Below are positions 35,288 to 45,269 of a stretch of 64,000 nt of DNA, one piece after another (the first letter of the stretch is position 1; the number at the start of each line of letters is the position of its first letter). The DNA is from Parvularculaceae bacterium (GTDB taxonomy: Bacteria > Pseudomonadota > Alphaproteobacteria > Caulobacterales > Parvularculaceae). Position numbers and translations under genes: made by a program. The stretch is taken from assembly GCA_028284065.1 (NCBI GenBank), contig JANQSJ010000011.1, positions 310,001 through 374,000 on the forward strand. The letters run 5' to 3'. A model generated the notes under the pieces. That model searched no databases. It was not told the DNA's origin and saw only the letters and a program-made list of their open reading frames with translations.

Positions 35288-38200
35288 ACGGATTGATCAG
35301 CTGGTGGGCGAAGAATTCGGTCGCCGCCAATCTCTTGATGATCGCTTGCTTCGTCGCGGGCGGCCTCGCGTTCATGAACCTCGAACGGGAGCTGAATCCC
35401 ACCGCCAGCTTCAATGGCGCAGAGGTGCGGGTCGTCTGGGATGGGGCCTCGCCTCAGGAAGTGGAGGAGCAGATCATCCTCCGCATCGAGGAAGCGCTTG
35501 ATGGCCTAGACGGCCTTGAGCACATCGATTCGGTCGCTCGAGAGGGCTACGCCACCGTAAGCGTCGAAGGCGACGATGACGCCGACGAAACGCGCTTCCT
35601 CAACGAAGTGAAAAACCGCGTCGACGGCATTTCGACTTTTCCGCAGGACGCTTTTCGTCCGATTGTCACGCAGTGGCGCAATGACGATCCCGGCGCCTTC
35701 ATGGCGCTCGCAGGCGACGTTTCACAGAAGGAGTTGAACCGGCTCGCCCGCGAGATACGCGATGAGCTGACCCAGATCCCCAACGGGTCGCCGCTTGTGA
35801 ATATCTGGGGCGTCGCCAACGAGGAAGTGTCGATCGAAGTCTCCGAGGAGGCGCTGCGTCGTTACGGACTCACATTCGACAATGTCGCGCAGGCGGTCCG
35901 CGGCGCTTCCGTCAACGTCTCCGGCGGCCAGGTGCGCACCGAAACGGGCGATCTCCAGATCACCACGCGCGCGCTCGCTGACACCGAAGAGGAGTTTGAA
36001 CAAATCGTCGTTCGGCAAACCCCTGATGGCGGCCTGATCCGGATTCGGGACGTCGCGAAGGTCATCGACGGATTTGAAGAACGTCGTCAAATTCGGTCCA
36101 TGAACGGCCGACCGTCGATCGCGATTGGCGTTCTATCGCCGGCGAAGAGCAATCTCACCGCCCTCTCCGCATCGATCAACAAATATGTCGAAGAGAAGAA
36201 CGAAGAGCTTGGCGACAGGGCGGAGATTTTTATCTGGTTCGACGCCGCCGAACCCTTTAACGGCCAGCTGAGCCTAGTCGGGTCGAATGCGGCCTTCGGC
36301 CTCGTCCTGGTACTGATTATCCTGATGTTGTTCCTGCGCCCGGCGGTGGCTTTCTGGGTCGCGGTAGGGATAGCGATCTCCTTCTTGGGCGCCTTTATCC
36401 TGATGCCCGGCACCGGCGTCACCCTGAACCTGTTGTCGATTTTCGGTTTTCTATTGGTGATCGGCGTTGTCGTCGACGACGCGATCATTGTCGGCGAGAG
36501 CATCCACAATCAGGTGGAAGATGGCGCGAAAGGCGTCGACGCGGCGATTCTCGGCACGCAGCTGGTGATGAAGCCGGTGTTCTTCGCGGTGCTGACGACC
36601 ATGATAGCGTTTTCGCCCTGGCTCTTCATCGGCGGCGGCGCGGCGCAATTCACGCGCCAGATAAGCCTCACCATCATTTACGCCCTCACCTTCTCGCTGG
36701 TTGAGGCGTTCCTTATCCTGCCTGCGCACCTGTCGCACATGAAGCCGCAGAACAAGGATGGCCTCTACTACAAGATGCAGCGCGGCTTCTCAGAAGGCAT
36801 TGTCAGCTTCGCGGACAGATTCTATCGCCCGCTCATAAAGACCGCCCTTCGTTACAGGTACTTCACGGTTGCGTCATTCGTTGGAGCGCTGTCGCTTGCG
36901 ATCGCGCTGCTGGCGCAGGGTTGGATCGCCTTCAGATTTATGCCGGAGATCCAGGGTTCTTTTCTCCAAGTGACGGCGCGCATGCCGGAAGGCACGGCCT
37001 TCAACCGCACGAGAGAAGTTTATGATGCGGTTTATGATGCGGCGAACGACTTGAAGATGGAAAAAGGGAACGCCCGCGACGGCGAGCCCTTCGTTAAGGC
37101 TATCTATGTGTCGGCGGATGAAGGAACGATAACGTCCTATGTGACGATCACGGAAGCGACGAATAGAGAAGAATCAACGGAAGAAGTCGCGCAGCGCCTC
37201 CGTGAAATCATCGGTGATATTCCTGATACGGAAGAAATTAACGTTGCATTTACGCAAAACGAGGATCAGCCGGATTTCTCATTCGGCATTGAGGCGGACG
37301 ACCTCGATGAGTTACGCCTCGCCACTCTTGATGTGCAGGACTACCTCAGGACGCTGCCGGGCGTCTACGACGTGCGCAATAGTCTCCAATCCGCGACCCC
37401 GGAACTGCAACTTGCGTTGAAGCCGGGTGCGGAGCGATTTGGCTTGACGCTGGGCGAGGTGTCCCGCCAGGTGCGTCAGGCGTTCTTCGGCGAGGAGGTG
37501 CAGCGTCTGCCGCGGGACGGCCAGGATGTGCGGGTCATGGTGCGATATCCGCGCGAAGCGCGTGAATCGCTGACGACCATCGAAAGCATGCGCATCCGGA
37601 CGGCCGATGGCCGCGAAGTGCCTCTCGCCGCGATCGCCGATGCGTCTTTCGCGCCGAGCTACAAGCGGATCGACCGGCGCGACCGCAAACGCGCGGCGAT
37701 CGTCACGGCGGAGTTGCGGCCCGAAGTTGACCGCGCTGCGCTCACGAAAATCTACCGCGAAGAGTTTGTCCCGGAATGGCGCCGGCGACATCCGTCCGCG
37801 TCCCTCGCCCAGCGCGGCGACGCGGAGGAGCAGGCCGATTTCATCGGCGAGTTCCTGTCCCTCTACGCGGTCGCTTTGTTCGTTATGTACATGTTGCTCG
37901 CGATCGCGTTTTCGTCCTACTGGCAGCCTGCTCTCATCATGACGGCGATACCGTTCGGCTATATGGGCGCGGCGTTCGGACATGCGCTCTTCGGCATGGA
38001 TTTCGCGCTGTTCTCGTTCTTTGGGGTCGGCGCGGCGGCGGGCGTCGTTATCAACGATAACCTAGTGCTGATCGACTACGTCAATCGGCTGCGAAAAGAA
38101 GGCGCGGGAGCGTTTGAGGCGCTCGTTCGGGCTGGCGTCGGCCGATTCAGGCCGATTATGCTCACCTCGTTCACGACATTCATCGGCCTACTGCCCATTA

Positions 38201-38460
38201 TGTTCGAACGATCTACTGATGCGCAGTTCCTGAAGCCGACGATTGTGTCGCTGGCGTTCGGCGTATTCTTCGCGACGTTTGTGACGCTGATCTTCGTACC
38301 GGCCATGTATGCTGTGGGCGCGGACATCGCGCGCTTTTACCGTTGGGCGTGGACCGGTCGGGAGCAACCCCGCTTCGGCGAAGGCGTGTCCCGAGATCAT
38401 CCCGATTTCCTCGACGCGGATCATGACAGCGACGGCGGCAAACTGCGTCCCGCGGAGTAA
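35284..38460 (+). CDS. RND efflux permease subunit (AcrB/HAE-type)
   Basis: A 1058-residue inner-membrane pump driven by protons. GTG 35284 overlaps the adaptor stop. LISWWAKNSVAANLLMIACF is helix 1; LSIFGFLLVIGVVVDDAIIV contains the paired Asp residues of helix 4; LLAIAFSSYWQPALIMTAIP and FFGVGAAAGVVINDNLVLID belong to the second helix cluster. The large loops correspond to porter and docking domains. Substrates (drugs, metals, bile salts, lipids) cannot be deduced. The C-terminus ends in an acidic tail. Confidence 0.93.
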   Translation: MNGLISWWAKNSVAANLLMIACFVAGGLAFMNLERELNPTASFNGAEVRVVWDGASPQEVEEQIILRIEEALDGLDGLEHIDSVAREGYATVSVEGDDDADETRFLNEVKNRVDGISTFPQDAFRPIVTQWRNDDPGAFMALAGDVSQKELNRLAREIRDELTQIPNGSPLVNIWGVANEEVSIEVSEEALRRYGLTFDNVAQAVRGASVNVSGGQVRTETGDLQITTRALADTEEEFEQIVVRQTPDGGLIRIRDVAKVIDGFEERRQIRSMNGRPSIAIGVLSPAKSNLTALSASINKYVEEKNEELGDRAEIFIWFDAAEPFNGQLSLVGSNAAFGLVLVLIILMLFLRPAVAFWVAVGIAISFLGAFILMPGTGVTLNLLSIFGFLLVIGVVVDDAIIVGESIHNQVEDGAKGVDAAILGTQLVMKPVFFAVLTTMIAFSPWLFIGGGAAQFTRQISLTIIYALTFSLVEAFLILPAHLSHMKPQNKDGLYYKMQRGFSEGIVSFADRFYRPLIKTALRYRYFTVASFVGALSLAIALLAQGWIAFRFMPEIQGSFLQVTARMPEGTAFNRTREVYDAVYDAANDLKMEKGNARDGEPFVKAIYVSADEGTITSYVTITEATNREESTEEVAQRLREIIGDIPDTEEINVAFTQNEDQPDFSFGIEADDLDELRLATLDVQDYLRTLPGVYDVRNSLQSATPELQLALKPGAERFGLTLGEVSRQVRQAFFGEEVQRLPRDGQDVRVMVRYPREARESLTTIESMRIRTADGREVPLAAIADASFAPSYKRIDRRDRKRAAIVTAELRPEVDRAALTKIYREEFVPEWRRRHPSASLAQRGDAEEQADFIGEFLSLYAVALFVMYMLLAIAFSSYWQPALIMTAIPFGYMGAAFGHALFGMDFALFSFFGVGAAAGVVINDNLVLIDYVNRLRKEGAGAFEALVRAGVGRFRPIMLTSFTTFIGLLPIMFERSTDAQFLKPTIVSLAFGVFFATFVTLIFVPAMYAVGADIARFYRWAWTGREQPRFGEGVSRDHPDFLDADHDSDGGKLRPAE

Positions 38461-39064
38461 TAGCGGCGCCAAAAACGGGCGCGCATAAGTCAGCGCGCCT
38501 GACACTCCAGTAGGCCGCCGGCCTGGCGCTCGACCGAGCGGCGCCTCGGCCCGTTAGTCGCCGCCCTGTCGATGTAGGTTCCCTCTCGAAGTATGTTTCT
38601 GCGCCTGGGACTGTCGAATGTTCGACGCTTCAGCAAATCTCAGCTCAAAACGTTTCGAGTCGGCGGCGCCGGCTCTTGCGCCTTGGCCGCGCGGAAACGG
38701 ACGAACGGGGCGGCCGCGTCGGCTCACCAAGGCAATCGTTAGGTCAGTTTGGGACGCCTTTACGCGCTTGCGCGCGCTTCGACGTCGAGTGACCGAAATA
38801 TGAACGATCCGTTTACCTTTCGTTAAGAATCATTGCCCATGTTGAAGATGTCTTCTCCCACAGAAGGCACCCCACCATACCCCACGATAGTGAGTACCGG
38901 CCCCGCTTCCCCCAAGGCGGGGCCGTTTCACATCCGGCCTCAGGACCGCTTCGGGTCGACGCGGCGCCCGCCTCGGCGAGCGCCCGGACAAGCGCGCGCC
39001 GGAGCCAAGAAGATTAAGCTAGATTCACCTGATAGGCTTTGCTATCGAACTTCTTCTTTGGCGG
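38461..39064. other. Gene-free region between the efflux operon and tRNA-Asn
   Basis: About 600 bases without a supported gene. A small frame at 38618-38803 (61 codons) reads as arginine-rich and matches nothing. The region contains one clear hairpin (38899-38924). I see no ribosomal or small RNA signature. Confidence 0.5.
38899..38924 (+). terminator. Possible rho-independent terminator
   Basis: Perfect 8-base arms GGCCCCGC and GCGGGGCC enclose a 10-base loop and are followed by GTTTCA. Only a short T run follows and the efflux permease stop is about 440 bases upstream, so it may serve something else or be a structured repeat. Confidence 0.35.
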
Positions 39065-39140
39065 TCCCCGATAGCTCAGTTGGTAGAGCAGCTGACTGTT
39101 AATCAGCGGGTCACTGGTTCGAGTCCAGTTCGGGGAGCCA
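39065..39140 (+). tRNA. tRNA-Asn (GTT)
   Basis: Acceptor TCCCCGA pairs with TCGGGGA, then G and encoded CCA. The anticodon loop CTGTTAA in a GCTGA/TCAGC stem gives anticodon GTT (39098-39100). D loop AGTTGGTAGA and T loop GGTTCGAGTCC are canonical. Length 76 nt. Confidence 0.97.
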
Positions 39141-39461
39141 TCAAGAACAGCGCTTGGGCGTTGTTGCTACAACGGCTGCGACGCGTCACATATTCTGTCC
39201 TTTAAACATGTGTTTCTGAGGCGCTCCTTCGGCCCGGAACATCGCCCTCGCCGAGGCCGCCGCTCGATCCTGCGGGCTCAGCGCCAATGCCCAGCGTCAC
39301 TGATTGACGCCGCGGCGGTTAAGACGTACTGCGAAAAACCTGAACTCCCGAATTCCTCCGGCCGAGTGGCCGGTCGCCGGATAGCGCTTCATTCATCGCC
39401 GCAACCCTACCGGCCGGCGGGTCGTCTATCTTCATGCGCTTCCCGCGAATGAGCCGGACGT
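39141..39461. other. Gene-free region downstream of tRNA-Asn
   Basis: About 320 bases between the tRNA 3' end and the stop of the dioxygenase gene. Short open frames occur, but none has a family signature or ribosome site. No integrase or duplicated tRNA 3' end was found, so there is no sign of an integrated island. Confidence 0.5.
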
Positions 39462-40430
39462 TCATCCGCCTAGGCCGATCTCGGCGAGGCGTTCGCGCAG
39501 GAAGTCCATCGCCGTGATGTCGGGATATCGCGCGCGCCCCTCAATCTCAGGATCCCGACAGCTCTCGATGCAGGAGAGCACAGCGTCCGGGCGCGGATGC
39601 ATGAAGAACGGCATGGAGTACCGCGAGACATTCACAATCTCAGTGGGGCCTTCCGGGTTGACCACACGGTGCGTCGTCGCAGGGATTCGTCCATTGGTGA
39701 TGCGGGCCAGCATGTCGCCGGCGTCGACGATGAGATTATCCGGGTCCGTCTCAACGGGAAGCCATTCCCCATTCCGATCCAGCAATTGGAGCCCCGCGCC
39801 ATTGGCGGCGACGAGGATCGTAATGAGGTTGATGTCCTCATGGGCCGCGGCGCGCACGGAGGCGGGGTCGGCCACCTCCGGCACCGGCGGATAATGCAGG
39901 AGACGGAGGATTGAGTTCCCTTCCCCCGCCATGTCGCGGAAATACTCTGGTCCGAGCCCGAGCGACGGCGCCAGCGCGTCGAGCATCAGGAGCCCTGCTC
40001 CTTCAAGCGCGGCGTAGAGCTCAAGGAACGTCTGGCGAAAATCCCCAGGCCGGTCAGGCCAGACATTCGGCGGATAGACGTCAGCGAGCTTGTCGTCCGG
40101 CGGAAACTCTCGCCCCACATGCCAGAACTCCTTCAGGTCCGGGGCCGAGGCGTCCTTCGCATGCTCGCGGCCGAAGGGCGTGTAGCCGCGCTGGCCGTCC
40201 GCCCCCACCATATGCGCCAGCTTGTCTTCCTCGCCGAGCGCGAAGAACGCCGCCGAGGCCGCATAGGCGCGCGCGAGCAGCTCCTTCGATACCGGATGGT
40301 CCTTCAGGATGACAAACCCGAAATAGGCGAGCCCTTCGTAGAGCGCTTCCTGAAATCCTGCGCGCGCGGCTGCGTCGCCCTCAGTGAAGGCGGCGAGCGA
40401 TAGTTCGGGAACGGCGTCGTAAGCGGTCAT
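39462..40430 (-). CDS. Isopenicillin N synthase-like 2-oxoglutarate/Fe(II) dioxygenase
   Basis: A 322-residue cupin-type oxygenase. ALYEGLAYFGFVILKDHPVS is the N-terminal DIOX_N segment; AAHEDINLITILVAA supplies the His-x-Asp iron ligands; PATTHRVVNP the distal His; RYSMPFFMHP carries the Arg-x-Ser that binds 2-oxoglutarate. GEWLPVETDPDNLIVDAGDM matches the jelly-roll core. Substrates of this family range from plant hormones to amino acids and peptides; nothing here identifies it. It lies upstream of tRNA-Asn on the opposite strand. Confidence 0.86.
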   Translation of the reverse strand: MTAYDAVPELSLAAFTEGDAAARAGFQEALYEGLAYFGFVILKDHPVSKELLARAYAASAAFFALGEEDKLAHMVGADGQRGYTPFGREHAKDASAPDLKEFWHVGREFPPDDKLADVYPPNVWPDRPGDFRQTFLELYAALEGAGLLMLDALAPSLGLGPEYFRDMAGEGNSILRLLHYPPVPEVADPASVRAAAHEDINLITILVAANGAGLQLLDRNGEWLPVETDPDNLIVDAGDMLARITNGRIPATTHRVVNPEGPTEIVNVSRYSMPFFMHPRPDAVLSCIESCRDPEIEGRARYPDITAMDFLRERLAEIGLGG

Positions 40431-40529
40431 GGCCTCTCATTACATGTGCGGCGTCCGGGCCGGCGGCCCTGCGAAACTCGTTATAAATCCTGCCGCGGGC
40501 CGTTCGATGGAATTCTTGAAAATATCCCG

Positions 40530-40554
40530 CAACCCCAGCAGCGACGCGGGGTTG
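40530..40554 (-). terminator. Possible terminator hairpin downstream of the autotransporter
   Basis: Arms CAACCCC and GGGGTTG with an 11-base loop; on the minus strand GGGTTG is followed by CGGGATATTTTC, so a T-containing tail is present but short. It lies about 127 bases beyond the autotransporter stop and before the dioxygenase start. Confidence 0.3.
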
Positions 40555-40680
40555 AGGCGTTCGATAAATGCTTTGAAACCCCGCCCAGCCCGCGATCCCG
40601 TCAGTCATCCCGGACGGCGACGGCCGATCAGGGACCTCCGGGGGCGCGCCCACATCGCTCGGCGACCCGCAGCTTCGCGG

Positions 40681-43600
40681 CTAGAAACTCATCCTGATCG
40701 CCGCCGTCGCGCCGTGGCTTGTCAAATCATCGCCAAATCGTCCGCGATACGCCGCGGAAAGGGCGAGACCTTTGGCAATATCCACTGACAATCCGACGTC
40801 GGAATAAATCCGCGCTCGCTCAATATCGAGCCCGCGTACGAGGTAAGCGAGGCTTTCGCCGATCAACGCAGCGGACGCCTCGGAGTTCGCGCCCAAGACC
40901 TCATAGCGAACGCCGGTCTCAATAAATGGCGTCACGCGCCCTGCGAGCGGCTTGACGGTGGACAGCGCGACGCCCGCCTGAGTGAACAGGAAGCCGTTGC
41001 CGGCGTCATCCACTTCCAGCCCAGCAACGCCACCGTCCGCCTCGCGCGCCTCGCCGCGATCGGATGAAATATATGTCGCGCCGAGCGTCGGCGACACCGC
41101 GATCCGCCCCCCAACTTCAAAACGGTACGCGCCCTCCACGCCGAATGAGACGGCGTCAAGATCAACTTCGCCCTGGGCGGTCCGATCAAAGAATCCGAGA
41201 CGTCTGGATACGTCGGAGGTCGCGCTGGCGAACGCGGCTACCGCTTTCAGGGATGCGGGACCGCTGTTCGCCGTCAAGAAACCTCCGGCTGCGAAGCCGT
41301 CCCCCTCCGCCGTCGCCGCAATGCCGTCAAAAGCCTGTTCGAAAGTCCATGCGCCCGCAAAAAGGCCGACAGCAACCGTATCCGAGACGCCGTAGGAAAA
41401 TCCAAACAGCCCGGCGCGGGAATCGAGATCGGCGCCTGATATTGCGTCAGCATCCTGATCTACTGACGCGACGGCCGCGGAAACCCACGGAACGAATTCG
41501 CCGCGGCGGACGGCGTCGCCGCCAATGGCGCGCCCCACAGTGTCGATCAGCGCAAGGCCGCTTTCGACATTGATTTGATCCGCTCCGGCGTACGCCTCGG
41601 CGGAGAGATCCTGAAACGCCGCTTCGAGGGTCGCAACGTCGGTGACGGATAGGAGATCGCGCAACAGCGCGTCGGTAGACTCCTGCTCCATCGCAAACGA
41701 CAAATCGTCAAGATAGGCCCCTATCCCGGCGGCGGCGGCGGAAAGCTCAAGCCCGGCGCCGAACTGGGATCGGAACGCGACAGTGATCAATCCGTCATCA
41801 TACGAAATATCCGACAACGCGAAATTCGTTGGCAGGCTGACCGTCGAAAACTCGCCCGTGACACCTTCCGACGCACTCAGCACGCTAACTTCGTTGGCGC
41901 CCGGCGATAGCTCGCCACCGCCGGCTCTCACGTCAAGAGTTGCGCCGGATGAGATGTCGACACCGCCCGTCACATCAAGCGCATCATTCGCAGCGGCCGC
42001 CCCGTCTTCTTCGAACACTTGAGCGACCAGCACCGAACCAGACGCGAACTCCAGGTCGCCGACAATGGAAAGGATCGTATCCGTCGGAACGGCGACACCA
42101 GCGGTTCCGAGCGACGGCCGGGAACTCGGCGCAATTGTCCCATTCACGACCAAAGCCCCCTCAGCGACGATCAGAGAGCCAACGCCAGCGATTGTCGTTC
42201 CCGCAGCCGAGGTCAAGCCTTCGATGCGAGCAACGCCATCAACTCGAAGGCCGCCTCCAATGAGGTTTACCGTCTCGCCAAAGAACGATGTATTTTCAGG
42301 CACCCGGATTTCGCCGGTCGTATCGAGATTAAAGACTTCAATGCCGGAAAAACGGCTGAGATTGACGCCTGTCGCCCGAACATCGACCGTGTCAATATCG
42401 CCAGAGCCGGTCGAACGATCATCAGACACAAAGCCTTCAAACACCGAACCTTCTTCGATGATCACTAGGTCATCGCCAAAGCCAAGACGAATTTCTGCGC
42501 CAGCGCCAACCTCACTGCCGCTCAGCAGTCGGACGATATCGTCGCCACGCCCCATCCCGACGCGCCCTTCGATCACACCGCCGGCTTCGTTGATGAGTTC
42601 GTCCTGGCCTTCGCGAAATTGCACGTCCCCGGATAAAACGCCGCGGTTGATGAGCGTGTCGTCGCTTTGATCGGAGATAGCGAACTCGATCTGCCCTGAG
42701 ACCTCTCCTTCGTTGATGAACGTGGTGTTCGCGCCATCAAAATCAAACGATCGGAAACCGTTGAAAACGCCGCTGCTTCCGACGGTTACGGTCAGGTCAC
42801 TAAGGTCTGAGACGAATTCCCTAGTCGTTTCCTGATCGCATAAAACTGCGCCCCCGTCTCCTGGCGTGGTGAATTCACAAAAAGACCGAAACGTCGCAAA
42901 ATTGATCCGCTCAAAGCCTGTTCCAAAATCGATAAAGAGGTTTTCGCCAGCGGCGTCGATTGTCAGTAGGTTCGAGGATCGTTCGAAGAAGCTGAACGAA
43001 GGAAAGTCGACATTGAGAGTCAGTAGGTTAGTGACTTCGGAACCTGTCGATGTGTCGTAGCCGATGACGGCGCCGGCGTTGCTATCGAGCACGTACAATG
43101 TCGATCCGTCTGGTGAAAATGCCAGCCCGGCGATTGATTGAGACGTATCCTGTATCTGCGACACAAATTCGAGGTTTAGATCGAGCAGGGTAACAGTTCC
43201 GCCGAATGCGACGGCGACCCGATCAGCGGAGCCACTGACGTCGCTCAGTCCATTCGCAAACGAAGGAAGGCCCTGGGTGGCGAAGTTGTCTGTGGTTGAA
43301 ATAAACTGGTCGGAATTCGCGTCATACACATGCAACGGGAAGCTAGAAATATTGCTTTCATTGACCAGAATGAATCGCCCGCTCTGGTCCGCGGTCAAGA
43401 ATGTGCCCGCTCGGACATCAGCGCCAAAAATGCCGGGTTCGGTCCGGATGGAGATTGCGCCCGCGCCATCAACCTGCCTCAGTGGCGTCCAATTGGAGTC
43501 ACCTGTGGTGAAAAAACCGACGCCCGTTCTAGCGAATGCGACATCAAACGAGTGGACGTCAGAGAAATCGACGAGGGGGAATGTCAGATCAGTGACGACG

Positions 43601-43941
43601 TTCGTGTCCAGGTCTATGCGATTGAGGACGCCTAAACCGTTCGCGCCTCCGGGCAGGGACTGCTCATTCGCGCCAAACAGAAACCCGCTCACGGGGTCAA
43701 TCGCCAGGGCAAGCGGCTCGCCGCCCACATCGATTGGATCGAGGAACGCCTGTATCCCGAGATCGAAGCGGAGAATGTCGCCACCGTCGGTGGAAATAAG
43801 AAGATTATCGCGCGCCTCGTCGACGATTAGCGCTTTCGACGTTGCGCCGTCGAAGGAAAATACCTGCGCCTTCGCCGTTCCGCCAATCCCGACGCAAATG
43901 GCGGACGCCGCAACGCCCGCGAAAAAATAATTCTTCACCAC
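40681..43941 (-). CDS. Autotransporter-domain outer membrane protein
   Basis: A 1086-residue protein. Signal peptide MVKNYFFAGVAASAICVGIG. Residues about 25-340 look like a beta-propeller (YncE-like: GLAFSPDGSTLYVLDSNAGA). About 370-700 is repetitive and beta-helix-like, with DDTLINRGVLSGDVQFREG, GRGDDIVRLLSGSEV and GFGDDLVIIEEGSVFEGFV. The last 270 residues or so form the membrane barrel (PWVSAAVASVDQDADAI, VTPFIETGVRYEVLG), ending in Arg-Met-Ser-Phe as expected for barrel insertion. Start GTG 43941 (or GTG 43938) follows GGGGA. It is probably displayed on the surface; function unknown. Base composition looks lower in GC than the neighbours. Confidence 0.85.
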   Translation of the reverse strand: MVKNYFFAGVAASAICVGIGGTAKAQVFSFDGATSKALIVDEARDNLLISTDGGDILRFDLGIQAFLDPIDVGGEPLALAIDPVSGFLFGANEQSLPGGANGLGVLNRIDLDTNVVTDLTFPLVDFSDVHSFDVAFARTGVGFFTTGDSNWTPLRQVDGAGAISIRTEPGIFGADVRAGTFLTADQSGRFILVNESNISSFPLHVYDANSDQFISTTDNFATQGLPSFANGLSDVSGSADRVAVAFGGTVTLLDLNLEFVSQIQDTSQSIAGLAFSPDGSTLYVLDSNAGAVIGYDTSTGSEVTNLLTLNVDFPSFSFFERSSNLLTIDAAGENLFIDFGTGFERINFATFRSFCEFTTPGDGGAVLCDQETTREFVSDLSDLTVTVGSSGVFNGFRSFDFDGANTTFINEGEVSGQIEFAISDQSDDTLINRGVLSGDVQFREGQDELINEAGGVIEGRVGMGRGDDIVRLLSGSEVGAGAEIRLGFGDDLVIIEEGSVFEGFVSDDRSTGSGDIDTVDVRATGVNLSRFSGIEVFNLDTTGEIRVPENTSFFGETVNLIGGGLRVDGVARIEGLTSAAGTTIAGVGSLIVAEGALVVNGTIAPSSRPSLGTAGVAVPTDTILSIVGDLEFASGSVLVAQVFEEDGAAAANDALDVTGGVDISSGATLDVRAGGGELSPGANEVSVLSASEGVTGEFSTVSLPTNFALSDISYDDGLITVAFRSQFGAGLELSAAAAGIGAYLDDLSFAMEQESTDALLRDLLSVTDVATLEAAFQDLSAEAYAGADQINVESGLALIDTVGRAIGGDAVRRGEFVPWVSAAVASVDQDADAISGADLDSRAGLFGFSYGVSDTVAVGLFAGAWTFEQAFDGIAATAEGDGFAAGGFLTANSGPASLKAVAAFASATSDVSRRLGFFDRTAQGEVDLDAVSFGVEGAYRFEVGGRIAVSPTLGATYISSDRGEAREADGGVAGLEVDDAGNGFLFTQAGVALSTVKPLAGRVTPFIETGVRYEVLGANSEASAALIGESLAYLVRGLDIERARIYSDVGLSVDIAKGLALSAAYRGRFGDDLTSHGATAAIRMSF

Positions 43942-44101
43942 TTAAAGTCCCCTTGCACCAAAAGAAGAAGCTAGGCGAGTAAAGACAGCCCCACAACCCG
44001 ATTGACATAACGCCAAGGGCTGCGGGGCGTAACGATCATTTATTTTGATGGAAGATAGGCGCGAATTAGATTTTCGACGATTAAGTACTTGTCGATATCG
44101 A

Positions 44102-45175
44102 CTAAACCCGCACATCCCCAGCCGCCTGGCGCTTGGTCTTCCATTGGTCGAAGTTCGCCCAGACCCCTTCGGCCCCGTGCCATTCGCCTTTCGTGGCGGC
44201 CTTGGAATATTCCGTAGCCCGCGCTTCGAAGAAATTCGCGTGCTCAACGCCGTTGAGGATCTCCGTCAGCCAGGGCAGCGGGTGCTTTTCAACGCCATAG
44301 ACCTTCGGCAGGTCGAGCTGACTTAAGCGCCAGTCGGCGATGTAACGGATATACTGCTTGATGTCCGCGGCGGTCATGCCTTCGACCGAGCCCATTTCAA
44401 AGGCGAGGTCGATGAACTTGTCCTCAAGGCCAACGACCGTCTTGCAGCAGTCAACAATGTCGTCCGCCACCGTCTTCGTCACGCAGCCGGTTTCCTTGGC
44501 GAAGGCGTGGTAGAGCTTGATCATCCCCTCGCAATGGAGGCTTTCGTCGCGGATCGACCAGGTGACGATCTGGCCCATGCCCTTCATCTTGTTGAAGCGC
44601 GGGAAATTCATCAGCATCGCGAATGACGCGAAAAGCTGAAGCCCCTCCGTAAACGCCCCGAACATGGCGACGGTCCGCGCGATATCCTCGTGCGTCTCGA
44701 CGCCGAACTCCTGCATGTAATTGTGCTTGTCGGCCATCTCCTCATATTCGAGGAAGGCGGAGAATTCGCTCTCCGGCATGCCGATCGTCTCCAGAAGGAG
44801 CGCATAGGCGGCGATGTGGATGGTCTCGATATTGGAGAACGCCGACATCATCATCTTGATTTCGGTCGGTTTGAAGACGCGGCTGTAGCGCTCCATGTAA
44901 TTGTCGTTCACCTCAACGTCCGACTGGGTGAAGAAGCGGAAGATCTGGGTGAGGAGGTTCCGCTCCCCGTCCGTCAGCTTGTTCGCCCAGTCCTTGCAGT
45001 CCTCGCCGAGGGGCACCTCCTCCGGCATCCAGTGCACCTGCTGCTGACGCTTCCAGAAGTCGTGCGCCCACGGATAGCGAAACGGCTTGTAGGCGTGGGA
45101 CGGCGTCATCAGGCCCGGCAGCCCGCCGTTGGCGTCCGGCGTTTCCGAGGCGATGGGCGAAGCGGCGTCTGGCAT
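44102..45175 (-). CDS. nrdB: Ribonucleotide reductase class I, small subunit (R2)
   Basis: A 357-residue diiron protein that generates the tyrosyl radical for nucleotide reduction. NIETIHIAAYALLLETIG holds E-x2-H plus the radical Tyr four residues later, as in E. coli Tyr122. SIRDESLHCEGMIKLYHAF is the second E-x2-H ligand segment. PEEVPLGEDCKDWANKLTD near the N-terminus is typical of the alphaproteobacterial class Ia form. ATG 45175 is preferred; an in-frame TTG at 45196 would add 7 residues. nrdA is not in the window. Two NrdR boxes lie upstream. Confidence 0.95.
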   Translation of the reverse strand: MPDAASPIASETPDANGGLPGLMTPSHAYKPFRYPWAHDFWKRQQQVHWMPEEVPLGEDCKDWANKLTDGERNLLTQIFRFFTQSDVEVNDNYMERYSRVFKPTEIKMMMSAFSNIETIHIAAYALLLETIGMPESEFSAFLEYEEMADKHNYMQEFGVETHEDIARTVAMFGAFTEGLQLFASFAMLMNFPRFNKMKGMGQIVTWSIRDESLHCEGMIKLYHAFAKETGCVTKTVADDIVDCCKTVVGLEDKFIDLAFEMGSVEGMTAADIKQYIRYIADWRLSQLDLPKVYGVEKHPLPWLTEILNGVEHANFFEARATEYSKAATKGEWHGAEGVWANFDQWKTKRQAAGDVRV

Positions 45176-45269
45176 AATGAGGTGTTTCCTGCGCAAATAG
45201 AGAGAGGGTCGGCCGCCCGCTCCACCAGCAGGGTGATTCCCGCGTGTCTAGTGGGCTGATCGGCAACCG

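Noticed and set aside
38812-38826. A CtrA-like site, TTTA-N7-TTAA.
   Set aside because: One base off consensus and not placed at a gene start; likely chance.
38833-39102. An 89-codon plus-strand frame ending VPDSSVGRAADC.
   Set aside because: The end is a translation of the tRNA-Asn gene itself; no ribosome site or family match precedes it.
44091-44102. A perfect 12-base palindrome, GTCGATATCGAC, at the nrdB stop.
   Set aside because: It overlaps the stop end of nrdB, has no T tract and no promoter nearby; palindromes of this length occur by chance.
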